A program made the translations under genes and the position numbers. From Luteirhabdus salina (GTDB taxonomy: Bacteria; Bacteroidota; Bacteroidia; Flavobacteriales; Flavobacteriaceae), in the NCBI GenBank assembly GCA_025384855.1, contig JALAHT010000001.1, forward strand, positions 811,064-875,063: a DNA stretch of 64,000 nucleotides, given 5' to 3'. This document shows, one piece after another, positions 17,831 to 26,592 of this stretch; position 1 is the first letter of the stretch, and each line of letters opens with the position of its first letter. The notes beneath the pieces were generated by a model. It saw only the letters and a list, made by a program, of their open reading frames with translations, had not been told where the DNA came from and made no database searches.

Positions 17831-18160
17831 ATGATAAAGGTTAGTGACACTGCAAAATCCAAGCTCGCCCAATTGATGAGTGAAGAAGGCTTTAATGTTG
17901 AGCAGGATTTTGTTCGGGTTGGGGTGAAAAGCGGCGGTTGTTCAGGGTTGTCGTACGAATTGAAATTCGATAATGCCTCTGGCGATACCGATAAGGTCTT
18001 TGAAGACACCCCAGTAAAGATCGCGATAGATAAAAAAAGCTTTTTATACCTAGTAGGAACCACGCTTGAATATAGTGGCGGTCTGAACGGAAAAGGCTTT
18101 GTATTTAATAACCCAAATGCTAATCGCACCTGTGGTTGCGGTGAAAGTTTTTCGCTGTAG
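17831..18160 (+). CDS. sufA: A-type Fe-S carrier (HesB/IscA/SufA family)
   Basis: This 109-residue protein receives Fe-S clusters from the SufBCD scaffold and delivers them to target proteins. The three conserved Cys are present: one in KSGGCSGLSY near residue 37 and two in the C-terminal TCGCGESF. It is first in the SUF operon, 39 bases before sufB, which supports the SufA role over a stand-alone IscA/ErpA, though these cannot be separated by sequence alone. Confidence 0.93.
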   Translation: MIKVSDTAKSKLAQLMSEEGFNVEQDFVRVGVKSGGCSGLSYELKFDNASGDTDKVFEDTPVKIAIDKKSFLYLVGTTLEYSGGLNGKGFVFNNPNANRTCGCGESFSL

Positions 18161-18199
18161 CACACAATTGAACTGGTATCAATTACTAAAACGTACTGA

Positions 18200-19648
18200 A
18201 TGAGCAAGTATACTGAAGATGATCTGAAGAAGGAGTTAGAAACCAAGGAATATGAGTATGGTTTTTACACCGACATCGAGAGCGACACCTTTCCGGTCGG
18301 CCTAAATGAAGATATTGTTCGGGCGATTTCAAAGAAAAAGGAAGAACCTGAATGGATGACCGAATGGCGTTTGGAGTCGTTTCGGTATTGGCAGGAAATG
18401 ATAGAGCCTGAATGGGCAAACGTTCATTATAAAAAACCTGATTTCCAAAATATATCCTATTATTCCGCTCCCAACAAGAAACCGAAATATGACAGTTTGG
18501 ACGAAGTAGATCCAGAATTGCTGGATACCTTCAACAAACTTGGAATTTCTATTGAAGAGCAAAAGAAACTAGCAGGTGTAGCGGTCGATATCGTGATGGA
18601 TTCCGTTTCGGTGGCGACTACCTTCAAGGATACGTTGGCTAAGAAGGGCATTATCTTCTGCTCTATTTCAGAAGCCATTAAAAAACATCCAGAACTCGTT
18701 AAAAAATATATAGGAACCGTCGTTCCGCAGAAAGACAATTTTTATGCAGCTCTAAATAGTGCTGTTTTTAGCGATGGCTCTTTCTGTTATATTCCAAAGG
18801 GCGTACGATGTCCGATGGAGCTTTCTACCTATTTCCGAATTAACCAAGCGGGAACAGGACAGTTCGAACGAACACTGGTCGTAGCCGATGAAGATAGCTA
18901 TGTTAGTTATTTAGAAGGTTGTACGGCTCCTATGCGTGATGAAAATCAATTGCACGCGGCCGTTGTAGAACTGATTGCATTGGACGGTGCAGAAATTAAA
19001 TATTCTACGGTTCAGAACTGGTTCCCAGGTGGAAAAGATGGAAAAGGTGGTGTTTATAACTTCGTGACCAAGCGTGGTTTATGCGAAAAGAACGCCAAGA
19101 TTTCTTGGACGCAGGTGGAAACCGGTAGTGCCGTAACTTGGAAATATCCTAGCTGTATCCTAAAAGGGGATAATAGTATTGGAGAGTTTTACAGTATTGC
19201 TGTGACCAACAATTACCAGCAAGCCGATACGGGTACGAAAATGATTCATCTTGGAAAAAATACCAAGAGCACCATTATCTCGAAAGGTATTTCCGCAGGG
19301 AAATCACAAAACAGTTATCGCGGTCTCGTTCAGGTGAATTCTCGTGCTGAAAACGCTCGAAACTTTTCACAGTGCGACTCCTTGTTGATGGGAAATAAAT
19401 GCGGTGCGCATACTTTCCCTTACATCGAAGCAAAAAATAAAACCGCTCAAATCGAGCATGAGGCAACGACAAGTAAAATTGGAGAAGACCAAATATTTTA
19501 TTGCAACCAACGCGGTATAGATACCGAAAAAGCAATTGCGCTTATCGTAAACGGTTTCAGTAAGGAAGTGCTAAATAAATTACCGATGGAATTCGCGGTA
19601 GAGGCCCAAAAGTTATTGGAGATCTCCCTAGAGGGTTCTGTTGGATAA
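18200..19648 (+). CDS. sufB: Fe-S cluster scaffold subunit SufB
   Basis: This 482-residue subunit of the SufBC2D scaffold complex is where nascent clusters are built. Typical SufB segments are visible: [55 protein letters not shown] and [18 protein letters not shown]. The C-terminal region [20 protein letters not shown] contains the conserved Glu and Cys involved in cluster assembly. The length is normal. It is followed by a small lipoprotein gene before sufC. Confidence 0.97.
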   Translation: MSKYTEDDLKKELETKEYEYGFYTDIESDTFPVGLNEDIVRAISKKKEEPEWMTEWRLESFRYWQEMIEPEWANVHYKKPDFQNISYYSAPNKKPKYDSLDEVDPELLDTFNKLGISIEEQKKLAGVAVDIVMDSVSVATTFKDTLAKKGIIFCSISEAIKKHPELVKKYIGTVVPQKDNFYAALNSAVFSDGSFCYIPKGVRCPMELSTYFRINQAGTGQFERTLVVADEDSYVSYLEGCTAPMRDENQLHAAVVELIALDGAEIKYSTVQNWFPGGKDGKGGVYNFVTKRGLCEKNAKISWTQVETGSAVTWKYPSCILKGDNSIGEFYSIAVTNNYQQADTGTKMIHLGKNTKSTIISKGISAGKSQNSYRGLVQVNSRAENARNFSQCDSLLMGNKCGAHTFPYIEAKNKTAQIEHEATTSKIGEDQIFYCNQRGIDTEKAIALIVNGFSKEVLNKLPMEFAVEAQKLLEISLEGSVG

Positions 19649-19662
19649 ACAATCATGTAAGA

Positions 19663-20067
19663 ATGAAAAAAGTAGTTCTTTTAGCTTTTGTCGCATTTTG
19701 CTTTCTAGGTTGTAAAGAGCAATCGAAAGCACAATCTGAAAAAACAGCAGCGGAAGTAACGATTTCGCCAGCCGGCGAAAAAACGCTTACAGGAGAGTTC
19801 ATCTATGTTGATGAGGCTGCCGTATTACAGCAGAACAACAAGGTGTACGGAGTAGTCTTAAATGAAACTGCCAAAGATCTTGCTGAAAAGGTTACGGCCA
19901 TTCAAAAGGATCCGTACGATATGGTAATGGTAACAGTAAAAGGAACTACCAAAAAGAAAGAAGCTGGTACCGATGGCTGGGAAGATATTCTCACCATCAC
20001 AGAAGTACTAAGCATACAGGACAAGGCTACAATGGCCGACGTAAAAATAGAAGAAAAGAAAAATTAG
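19663..20067 (+). CDS. Small lipoprotein of unknown function inside the suf operon
   Basis: This 134-residue protein has a signal peptide and lipobox FCFLGC, Cys about residue 17. The remaining roughly 115 residues are Lys/Glu-rich and end in a predicted beta-strand pattern (DMVMVTVKGTTKKK ... DILTITEVLSI) that could be an OB-like small barrel; this is weak. It has no Cys besides the lipid anchor, so it is not itself a cluster scaffold. It lies 14 bases after sufB and 9 bases before sufC in the same direction. An envelope lipoprotein cotranscribed with a cytosolic assembly system is unexpected. Confidence 0.8.
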   Translation: MKKVVLLAFVAFCFLGCKEQSKAQSEKTAAEVTISPAGEKTLTGEFIYVDEAAVLQQNNKVYGVVLNETAKDLAEKVTAIQKDPYDMVMVTVKGTTKKKEAGTDGWEDILTITEVLSIQDKATMADVKIEEKKN

Positions 20068-20076
20068 ATAGAAGAT

Positions 20077-20832
20077 ATGCTGCATATTGAAAACTTACAC
20101 GCAGGTGTAGAAGAAAAAGATATTCTAAAAGGTATTAACCTTGATGTGAAACCAGGTGAGGTTCACGCTATTATGGGACCCAATGGTTCTGGTAAAAGTA
20201 CCTTTGCTTCTGTTATATCCGGAAAGGAAGAGTTTGAAGTCCATAAAGGAATAATGGAATTCGAAGGTGAAGACATCACCGAATTGGATCCAGAGGAACG
20301 TGCCCACAAAGGTTTGTTCCTATCTTTCCAGTACCCAGTCGAAATTCCTGGCGTAACGGTCACCAACTTCATCAAAACGGCTATCAATGAAACCCGCAAG
20401 GCAAAAGGTCTTGAGGAAATGCCCGCTGGTGAAATGTTGAAAAAAATCAAGGAAAAGGCCGATATGCTGGAAATCGATCGCAAATTTCTTTCCCGTTCCT
20501 TAAATGAAGGGTTCTCAGGTGGAGAGAAGAAGCGTAATGAAATCTTCCAACTTGCCATGATGGAACCAAAATTGGCCATTTTGGATGAAACCGACTCTGG
20601 ACTCGATATCGATGCGCTAAAAGTAGTAGCAAATGGTGTGAACAAGCTGAAAAGCAAGGACAACGCCATCATTGTAATTACTCACTACCAGCGACTATTG
20701 GAATATATCGTACCAGATTTCGTACACGTTTTGGTCGATGGAAAAATCGTAAAGTCGGGCGACAAGAGTTTAGCCTACGAATTGGAAGAAAAAGGATACG
20801 ACTGGATTAAAGAAGAAATGAAAGCGGTGTAA
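20077..20832 (+). CDS. sufC: SufC ATPase of the SUF Fe-S scaffold
   Basis: This 251-residue ABC-type ATPase drives conformational change in SufBC2D. It shows Walker A GPNGSGKS near residues 35-42, the Q-loop SFQYPVEIPG typical of SufC, the signature FSGGEKKRNEI near residues 147-157, Walker B LAILDETDSGLDID, and the H-switch ITHYQRLL. No membrane segment is present, which fits a soluble scaffold ATPase rather than a transporter. Confidence 0.97.
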   Translation: MLHIENLHAGVEEKDILKGINLDVKPGEVHAIMGPNGSGKSTFASVISGKEEFEVHKGIMEFEGEDITELDPEERAHKGLFLSFQYPVEIPGVTVTNFIKTAINETRKAKGLEEMPAGEMLKKIKEKADMLEIDRKFLSRSLNEGFSGGEKKRNEIFQLAMMEPKLAILDETDSGLDIDALKVVANGVNKLKSKDNAIIVITHYQRLLEYIVPDFVHVLVDGKIVKSGDKSLAYELEEKGYDWIKEEMKAV

Positions 20833-20880
20833 AACGCACAGCATGCATGAAGTTTGAAGTGGAATTATTGAAAACATCCT

Positions 20881-22197
20881 ATGAGTTTAAAAGATAAATT
20901 AGTAACCTCTTATTTCGCCTTTGAAGACAATTTGGCCGACGACTCGCCTATTCATAATTTGAGGAACGACGCCATCAAAAATTTTGAGACGATAGGTTTT
21001 CCGACCAAAAAGGATGAGGAGTGGAAATATACTTCCTTAAGAAGCCTCTTAAAGACCGATTACAGCATCTTTCCAAAACCCTTGAACAGAACAATCGAGT
21101 TTCGTGAGGTTAAGAATTATTTCCTTCACGATGTCGATACCTATAAAATCGTATTTATCGATGGTGTCTACAGTTCTTTTCTTTCGGAAACAACGCATGA
21201 TAGCATTGATGTATGCCTACTATCGTCTGCCTTGACTAAGCCGAAGTATAAGCCTGTACTGGAAGCCTACTTCAACAAAGCGGCGAAAAAAGATAGCTTA
21301 AGCTCCCTAAATACAGCTTTTGCGAAAGAAGGTGCTTATATCCATATCCCAAAGCATAAGGAGGTTGAAAAACCGATTGAGATTATCAACTTCTCCACCG
21401 GCACCGAATCGGCAGCCCTACTGCAACCTCGAAATTTAGTGGTTGTAGGTGAAAATAGTCACGTTCAGATTATCGAGCGTCATCAAAGCCTTTCTGAAAA
21501 TCCTGTATTTACCAATAGCGTAACCGAGGTGTTTGCTGAAAAACGCGCGTTTGTGGATTATTATAAAATCCAAAATGATGTTTCAACGGCTTCACTAATC
21601 GATAGCACTTATATTTCGCAAGAACGCGAAAGTAATTGCCGTCTGCACACCTTCTCATTTGGTGGAAAACTGACACGAAACAACCTCAACTTCTATCAAA
21701 AAGGAGAACGTTGTAATTCAACCTTAAACGGTATTACAATATTGGAAGACAAACAGCATGTCGACCATAATACGCTGGTACATCACACCCAGCCGAATTG
21801 TGAAAGTCACCAGGATTACAAAGGTATTTTCGACGATGCTTCTACAGGTGTTTTCAACGGAAAAGTGTTGGTCGATAGCATTGCACAAAAGATTGATGCT
21901 TTTCAGCAAAACAACAATATCTTAATAAGCGATAAAGCGACGATCAACTCAAAACCACAGTTGGAGATTTTTGCCGATGATGTGGCGTGTTCGCATGGTT
22001 GTACGATTGGTCAGTTGGATGAAGAAGCCTTATTCTATCTTCGTTCTCGTGGTATCGCACAAAAAGAAGCCCGGGCATTACTGATGTATGCGTTTGCCAA
22101 CAATGTGTTGGAAAGCGTAAAAATTCCCGAACTGAAACGCAGAATCAACAAACTTATCGCCGAAAAGATCGGGGTAAGCGTTGGCTTTCAGTTGTAA
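20881..22197 (+). CDS. sufD: Fe-S cluster scaffold subunit SufD
   Basis: This 438-residue SufB paralogue pairs with SufB and SufC. The N-terminal helical part (DEEWKYTSLRSL) is typical for SufD. The beta-helix core ends with KPQLEIFADDVACSHGCTIGQLDEEALFYLRSRGI near residues 360-395, which carries the family SHG segment. The operon order and 48-base gap from sufC support the call. A strong terminator follows, so downstream sufS may be transcribed separately. Confidence 0.96.
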   Translation: MSLKDKLVTSYFAFEDNLADDSPIHNLRNDAIKNFETIGFPTKKDEEWKYTSLRSLLKTDYSIFPKPLNRTIEFREVKNYFLHDVDTYKIVFIDGVYSSFLSETTHDSIDVCLLSSALTKPKYKPVLEAYFNKAAKKDSLSSLNTAFAKEGAYIHIPKHKEVEKPIEIINFSTGTESAALLQPRNLVVVGENSHVQIIERHQSLSENPVFTNSVTEVFAEKRAFVDYYKIQNDVSTASLIDSTYISQERESNCRLHTFSFGGKLTRNNLNFYQKGERCNSTLNGITILEDKQHVDHNTLVHHTQPNCESHQDYKGIFDDASTGVFNGKVLVDSIAQKIDAFQQNNNILISDKATINSKPQLEIFADDVACSHGCTIGQLDEEALFYLRSRGIAQKEARALLMYAFANNVLESVKIPELKRRINKLIAEKIGVSVGFQL

Positions 22198-22215
22198 TTG
22201 AAAAATGAATTTCAA

Positions 22216-22249
22216 ACAAAGCCCGCTTTCAAAAAAAGCGGGTTTTTGT
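22216..22249 (+). terminator. Terminator between sufD and sufS
   Basis: CCCGCTTT at 22222-22229 pairs with AAAGCGGG at 22235-22242 and is followed by TTTTTG. It splits the SUF locus into two likely transcription units or attenuates the distal genes. Confidence 0.8.
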
Positions 22250-22313
22250 TTCACTGTAGTTAGCATATTTTTAACGCAGTATTCGCTACGGAAACCTTTA
22301 TTTTGATGTATAG

Positions 22314-23528
22314 ATGTTAGATGTAACCAACATTCGAAACGATTTTCCCATCCTTCAACGACAAGTGAATGGAAAACCTTTGGTGTATCTCGACAATGCA
22401 GCGACTTCCCAGAAACCTAAGGCTGTTATCGATTGTATCGTCGATTACTATTCACGGTACAACGCCAATATCCATCGCGGCGTGCATACCCTTTCTCAGG
22501 AAGCGACCGATGCGTATGAGCAAGCACGGGAAACCATTCGTGAACATTTCAACGCAAAAAAGGCTCATGAAATAATTTTCACAGCAGGAACAACGCAAGG
22601 CATCAATTTGGTGGCCAATGGATTTTCCAAAGTTCTTAAGGAAGGAGACGAAATCTTAGTATCTGCTATGGAACACCACAGTAACATCGTGCCATGGCAA
22701 ATGCTATGCGAACGAACGGGCGCTACCCTTCGGGTGATTCCAATGAATGAGGAAGGTGAATTGATAATGGACGAATATGAAGCCTTGCTTTCAGAGAAAA
22801 CGAAGCTCGTTTTTGTAAATCATGTTTCAAATGCCTTGGGAACCATCAACCCCATCAAAAAAGTTATTGAAAAAGCACATGCTGTTGAAGCAGCCGTCTT
22901 GATAGATGGCGCACAGGCGTGTTCGCATATAAAACCAGATATACAGGCATTGGAAGTCGATTTTTACGTCACCTCTGCCCACAAGATGTGTGGACCTACC
23001 GGAGTCGGCATATTGTATATGAAGGAAAAATGGGGAAAGAAGTTACCTCCCTATCAAGGTGGTGGCGAAATGATTGCCGAAGTTACCTTTGAAAAAACAA
23101 CCTATGCCGATTTACCCCATAAGTTCGAAGCGGGGACGCCAAATATCGCTGGTGGGATTGCTTTTGGCGCTGCTATTGCGTATCTTAACAATATTGGATT
23201 TGAAGCGATAGAGGAATATGAAACCGAATTATTAAACTATGCCACCGAACAGCTTCAACAGATAGAGGGATTAAAGATTTACGGTACCGGTAAAGCAAAA
23301 ACATCGGTTATTTCCTTCAATATTGAAGGAATTCACCCTTACGATATCGGAACCATTGTCGATAAATTGGGCATAGCAGTCCGTACCGGACACCATTGTG
23401 CCCAACCGATTATGGATTTCTATAAAATTCCAGGAACCGTTCGTGCTTCCTTCGCGTTCTATAACACGAAAGCGGAAGTAGATGCCCTGGTTTCGGCTGT
23501 GCAACGGGCCAAGAATATGTTGCAGTAA
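22314..23528 (+). CDS. sufS: Cysteine desulfurase SufS
   Basis: This 404-residue PLP enzyme takes sulfur from cysteine for cluster assembly. The PLP Lys is in TSAHKMCGPTGVG near residue 225. The catalytic Cys is in RTGHHCAQPIMD near residue 362, with the short loop of the SufS class rather than the long one of IscS. YLDNAATSQKP at the N-terminus and DGAQACSHI complete the signature. It works with SufE encoded two genes downstream. Confidence 0.97.
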   Translation: MLDVTNIRNDFPILQRQVNGKPLVYLDNAATSQKPKAVIDCIVDYYSRYNANIHRGVHTLSQEATDAYEQARETIREHFNAKKAHEIIFTAGTTQGINLVANGFSKVLKEGDEILVSAMEHHSNIVPWQMLCERTGATLRVIPMNEEGELIMDEYEALLSEKTKLVFVNHVSNALGTINPIKKVIEKAHAVEAAVLIDGAQACSHIKPDIQALEVDFYVTSAHKMCGPTGVGILYMKEKWGKKLPPYQGGGEMIAEVTFEKTTYADLPHKFEAGTPNIAGGIAFGAAIAYLNNIGFEAIEEYETELLNYATEQLQQIEGLKIYGTGKAKTSVISFNIEGIHPYDIGTIVDKLGIAVRTGHHCAQPIMDFYKIPGTVRASFAFYNTKAEVDALVSAVQRAKNMLQ

Positions 23529-23539
23529 AACTTGAAATT

Positions 23540-23980
23540 ATGAAAAAAACAGCTATTATTTTAGTACTGATGGTGGCGGGACTTTTTGTGGCCTGCGACA
23601 GCACCCAAAATGTAACCGATGTAGTTGGTAATGTACAACTTTCGGGAACCTATGACGTTACCGCAATTGATGGCAATCAGGTTCCGGCCAATAAGCAAAA
23701 CCTAACCTTTAATGCACTTGACACCTCTATTAACGGAAATGGTGGTTGCAATACATTCTTCGGCGACTATACCTTAAACGCTGGGAATCTGAGTTTCGCT
23801 GAATTGGCAACGACCAAGAAAATGTGCGATAAGGCTACGATGGAGCGTGAAGAAGCCTTATTGGAAGCGCTGAACAATACTGGAAGTTACCGTATCTATC
23901 AAGGAACGCTTACACTTTACGGAACAGATCAATCGGTATTGCTTTCGGCGAAGAAAAGAGCTCAAAACGAAGAACAATAA
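23540..23980 (+). CDS. META/HslJ-domain lipoprotein inside the suf locus
   Basis: This 146-residue protein has a signal and lipobox LFVAC, Cys about residue 19. The mature part is a META domain: GTYDVTAIDG, LTFNALDTSINGNGGCNTFFGDY, then FAELATTKKMC and MEREEALLEALNN. Two Cys (NGGCN and KKMCD) may form a disulfide, as in HslJ. META proteins are envelope stress or heat-shock-linked in E. coli, with no known reaction. It lies 12 bases after sufS and 2 bases before sufE, so it is cotranscribed. This is the second envelope lipoprotein embedded in the SUF genes. Confidence 0.88.
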   Translation: MKKTAIILVLMVAGLFVACDSTQNVTDVVGNVQLSGTYDVTAIDGNQVPANKQNLTFNALDTSINGNGGCNTFFGDYTLNAGNLSFAELATTKKMCDKATMEREEALLEALNNTGSYRIYQGTLTLYGTDQSVLLSAKKRAQNEEQ

Positions 23981-23982
23981 AA

Positions 23983-24408
23983 ATGACAATACAGGAGAAG
24001 CAACAGGAGTTAGTAGATGAATTCGCGATGTTCGATGACTGGATGGAGCGGTATGAATACATGATTGATTTAGGAAAATCGCTGCCCGAAATTGCTCCTG
24101 AACACAAAACGGACGATAAGCTTATTAAAGGCTGTCAAAGTAAAGTTTGGTTGCATGCCGAATTGAACGACCAAAATGTGGTGTTTACCGCCGATAGCGA
24201 TGCTATTATTACAAAAGGTATTATCGCCATTTTAATTCGAGCCTTTAGTAACCAATCGCCTGAAGCCATCGTGGAAGCCAACACCGATTTTATTGATGAA
24301 ATTGGCCTGAAAGAACACTTGTCTCCTACTCGTGCCAATGGATTGGTTTCCATGATCAAACAAATGAAGTTATACGCAGTCGCTTACCAAGCTAAAGCAA
24401 ACAATTGA
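23983..24408 (+). CDS. sufE: Sulfur acceptor SufE
   Basis: This 141-residue protein takes persulfide from SufS and hands it to SufB. The active Cys is in LIKGCQSKVWL near residue 51, the invariant SufE site. DWMERYEYMIDLGKSLP at the N-terminus is also typical. Start and stop are nearly contiguous with neighbouring genes (2 bases before, 1 base after), which indicates translational coupling. Confidence 0.96.
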   Translation: MTIQEKQQELVDEFAMFDDWMERYEYMIDLGKSLPEIAPEHKTDDKLIKGCQSKVWLHAELNDQNVVFTADSDAIITKGIIAILIRAFSNQSPEAIVEANTDFIDEIGLKEHLSPTRANGLVSMIKQMKLYAVAYQAKANN

Positions 24409-24409
24409 T

Positions 24410-24739
24410 ATGAGTACAACGGAACAAATAGATACTAAAGAACTGGGTGAAAAAATCGTAAAAGTGTTGAAGACTATATACGATCCTGAAATACCGGTCG
24501 ATATTTATGAATTGGGACTTATTTACGATGTCTTTGTAAATGAAGATCGTGAGGTAAAGATCTTAATGACCCTAACCACTCCAAACTGTCCGGTGGCGGA
24601 AAGCCTTCCTGCGGAAGTAGAAAGCAAGGTTCGAAGCATCAAAATGGTTAAAAGTGCTGAAGTGGAAATGACCTTCGATCCGCCATGGTCGCAAGATTTG
24701 ATGAGTGAAGAAGCTAAGCTCGAATTAGGAATGCTATAA
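24410..24739 (+). CDS. SufT-like / MIP18-family (DUF59) Fe-S assembly protein
   Basis: This 109-residue protein consists of a single DUF59/MIP18 domain: IYDPEIPVDIYELGLIYDV near residues 22-40 and MTLTTPNCPVAESLP near residues 61-75, with the conserved Cys in NCP. Such proteins help mature Fe-S enzymes, and SUF-linked ones are called SufT. It is shorter than classical SufT (about 180) and lacks its N-terminal extension. It lies 1 base after sufE. Its stop is followed at once by an 8-bp-period array. Confidence 0.9.
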   Translation: MSTTEQIDTKELGEKIVKVLKTIYDPEIPVDIYELGLIYDVFVNEDREVKILMTLTTPNCPVAESLPAEVESKVRSIKMVKSAEVEMTFDPPWSQDLMSEEAKLELGML

Positions 24740-24740
24740 A

Positions 24741-24852
24741 GCGCTTTGCCCCTTTACTCCTCTGCTACTTTGAACCTTTGCTACTTTGCTACTTTGAACC
24801 TTTGCTACTTTGCTACTTTGATACTCTGTACCTCTGAACCTATGAAACTCTG
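24741..24852. repeat. Fourteen-unit 8-bp array filling an intergenic gap
   Basis: The whole space between the SufT-like stop and 4 bases before the next ATG is divided exactly into 14 units of 8 bp. Consensus is CTACTTTG; the five perfect CTACTTTG units are at 24765, 24781, 24789, 24805 and 24813, two AACCTTTG units are interleaved, and outer units are more degenerate. There is no gene inside. AACCTTTG differs by one base from the TAnnTTTG promoter box. Confidence 0.85.
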
Positions 24853-24856
24853 AAAA

Positions 24857-25366
24857 ATGGAAAACGAAATCATCAATCGCGTCGCCAATAGTAAACTTGT
24901 CACCTTCGATCTAGAAGAATTCTATCCGCAGGGCGAACGGGTTACGATAGATATTTCGCAATGGCTATTGGAAGGCATCGTACTGAAAGAGAAAGATTTT
25001 CGTGTTGCTATAAAAAATTTTAATTGGGGTCAATATTCAAATAGCTATATCGCCTTACATTGTTCTACCGATGCCATCGTTCCCGGATGGGCCTATATGT
25101 TTGTGGCGCTGGAAGCTTCAAAAGTGGCCAAAAAGGTTGTGGTTGGATCATTGGAGGAATTGGAGTCGCAACTCTTCACTGAAATCATTAACGGAATGGA
25201 CCTTTCTGAATTTCAGGATAAGCCGGTTATTATTAAAGGCTGTTCGCGTAAGCCTGTCCCACAGAGCGCCTTCGTATTGCTAGCGCAAAAGCTTCAGCCC
25301 GTGGCGCGAAGCATTATGTACGGTGAAGCCTGTTCTGCCGTACCGCTTTTCAAAAGAAAAAAATAA
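24857..25366 (+). CDS. DUF2480 family protein
   Basis: This 169-residue cytosolic protein belongs to a family known mainly from Bacteroidota. Recognisable features are the opening NRVANSKLVTFDLEEFYP, the central IALHCSTDAIVPGWAYMFV, and the C-terminal VIIKGCSRKPVPQSAFVLLAQKLQPVARSIMYGEACSAVPLFK. Several conserved Cys and His residues (HCS, KGCS, EACS) would allow metal or cluster binding, but this is not shown. It commonly lies near SUF genes, as here, which points to a link with Fe-S metabolism. Its start codon is 4 bases after the 8-bp array, which occupies the whole upstream region. Confidence 0.85.
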   Translation: MENEIINRVANSKLVTFDLEEFYPQGERVTIDISQWLLEGIVLKEKDFRVAIKNFNWGQYSNSYIALHCSTDAIVPGWAYMFVALEASKVAKKVVVGSLEELESQLFTEIINGMDLSEFQDKPVIIKGCSRKPVPQSAFVLLAQKLQPVARSIMYGEACSAVPLFKRKK

Positions 25367-25387
25367 GTACTCTTTTCGAAGAAAAAC

Positions 25388-25395
25388 TACCTTTG
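25388..25395 (+). promoter_or_regulatory. -7 box before the DUF3078 gene (TACCTTTG)
   Basis: TACCTTTG matches TAnnTTTG and ends 20 bases before the ATG at 25416. It supports that start over the longer in-frame extension back to 25323, which would overlap the preceding gene. Confidence 0.55.
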
Positions 25396-25415
25396 CACAA
25401 CTAAACCTTCTTATT

Positions 25416-26315
25416 ATGAAACATTTATTGTTAGCAGTACTGCTTTTTACTGCTCCCATGACCCTTTTCGCTCAGGATGCAGAAGAGGAAGAACAACCGA
25501 AAGACGGATGGACTAAATCTGGAAACATCTCCATTATTTTCAATCAAGCTGCTTTTAACAAAGAATGGCAAGGGGGAGGAACTTCCAATTATGCCGTTAA
25601 CGGTTCCCTTACTTACGATTTCAACTATCGAAAAGGCAAACTTACATGGGATAACCGGATTTTAGCAGAATATGGTATTACCAAAATTAAAGATGAAGAA
25701 TTTAGTAGAAAGACCAATGATCGTCTAGAACTGAACTCCATCGTTGGTAGACAAATCGCCGAAAGCAAGTGGTTTTATTCCTTCTTTATGAATTTCAGAA
25801 CCCAATTTGCAAAGGGATATGAGTTCTCTGAAGATCCGGTAACGGGTGACGATATCCGTACGGAGACCACGCACTTTATGTCGCCAGGATACTTACAATT
25901 TGGTCCTGGTTTCTTATGGAAGGAAAGCGACAACCTTAAGGTGAACCTCGCTCCTGCGACTGCGCGACTAATTTTTGTAGATGATATGTTTACGACCGTT
26001 CCTGGCTATACCGATGGCGACTATTTTGGAGTTGATGAAGGGGAAAGCATGCGCTTCGAATTTGGTGCTTCACTAAACGGATATGCGAAGTTTGATCTAA
26101 TGGAAAACATTACGATGGAAAACATCCTTCAGTTGTATTCCAACTATTTGGAAGATCCACAGAATGTAGATATCGATTATACGATGAACTTAGTGTTGAA
26201 GGTAAACGAATGGATAAATGCAACGGCGACTTTCCAAGCTATTTATGACGATAATGCGATTAAAGGCTTCCAGATTCGGGAAACGCTAGGTGTTGGAGTA
26301 GGGTATAAATTCTAA
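25416..26315 (+). CDS. DUF3078 outer-membrane-type protein
   Basis: This protein of about 299 residues has a signal peptide (MKHLLLAVLLFTAPMTLFAQ). The DUF3078 body is rich in alternating beta-strand pattern (WTKSGNISIIFNQAAF, GTSNYAVNGSLTYDFNYRKG, WDNRILAEYGITK) and ends in an aromatic strand GVGVGYKF, typical for an outer-membrane barrel. The precise role is unknown. An in-frame upstream start at 25323 would add a non-signal segment overlapping the DUF2480 gene and is rejected in favour of the ATG next to the promoter box. Confidence 0.88.
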   Translation: MKHLLLAVLLFTAPMTLFAQDAEEEEQPKDGWTKSGNISIIFNQAAFNKEWQGGGTSNYAVNGSLTYDFNYRKGKLTWDNRILAEYGITKIKDEEFSRKTNDRLELNSIVGRQIAESKWFYSFFMNFRTQFAKGYEFSEDPVTGDDIRTETTHFMSPGYLQFGPGFLWKESDNLKVNLAPATARLIFVDDMFTTVPGYTDGDYFGVDEGESMRFEFGASLNGYAKFDLMENITMENILQLYSNYLEDPQNVDIDYTMNLVLKVNEWINATATFQAIYDDNAIKGFQIRETLGVGVGYKF

Positions 26316-26352
26316 ACTCAACCTTTCGGAATGTATAGAAGATGAAAGATTT

Positions 26353-26592
26353 ATGAAAATAAGGTTCAATATTGACGGCCGAATACTAAGGGGTGATAAC
26401 GAAGGGGGCATTGTAAATGTCTTAGATGATAGAGCGGAAACAGGAGGATATTTAATTCTTGAATTTGATTCAGATAAAAAAAATGAATGTTTTGACACAT
26501 GGATCGCTGACGATAAGAGTTTATACGACTACTTCAAAACATCTAAATGGTCAATAAAATGGTTAGACACAGCAGAAGTTGTGAACTTTTGA
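26353..26592 (+). CDS. Small orphan protein, function unknown
   Basis: This 79-residue protein starts MKIRFNIDGRILRG and contains GGYLILEFDSDKK near residues 31-43. It is acidic, with an alternating strand and helix pattern and no signal peptide. It lies 37 bases after the DUF3078 gene in the same direction. No family is recognised; small solitary proteins of this kind can be immunity or antitoxin-like, but nothing here shows that. Confidence 0.5.
   Translation: MKIRFNIDGRILRGDNEGGIVNVLDDRAETGGYLILEFDSDKKNECFDTWIADDKSLYDYFKTSKWSIKWLDTAEVVNF

Noticed and set aside
24741-24852. Array considered as CRISPR
   Set aside because: Units are 8 bp and contiguous with no spacers, and no cas genes are nearby.
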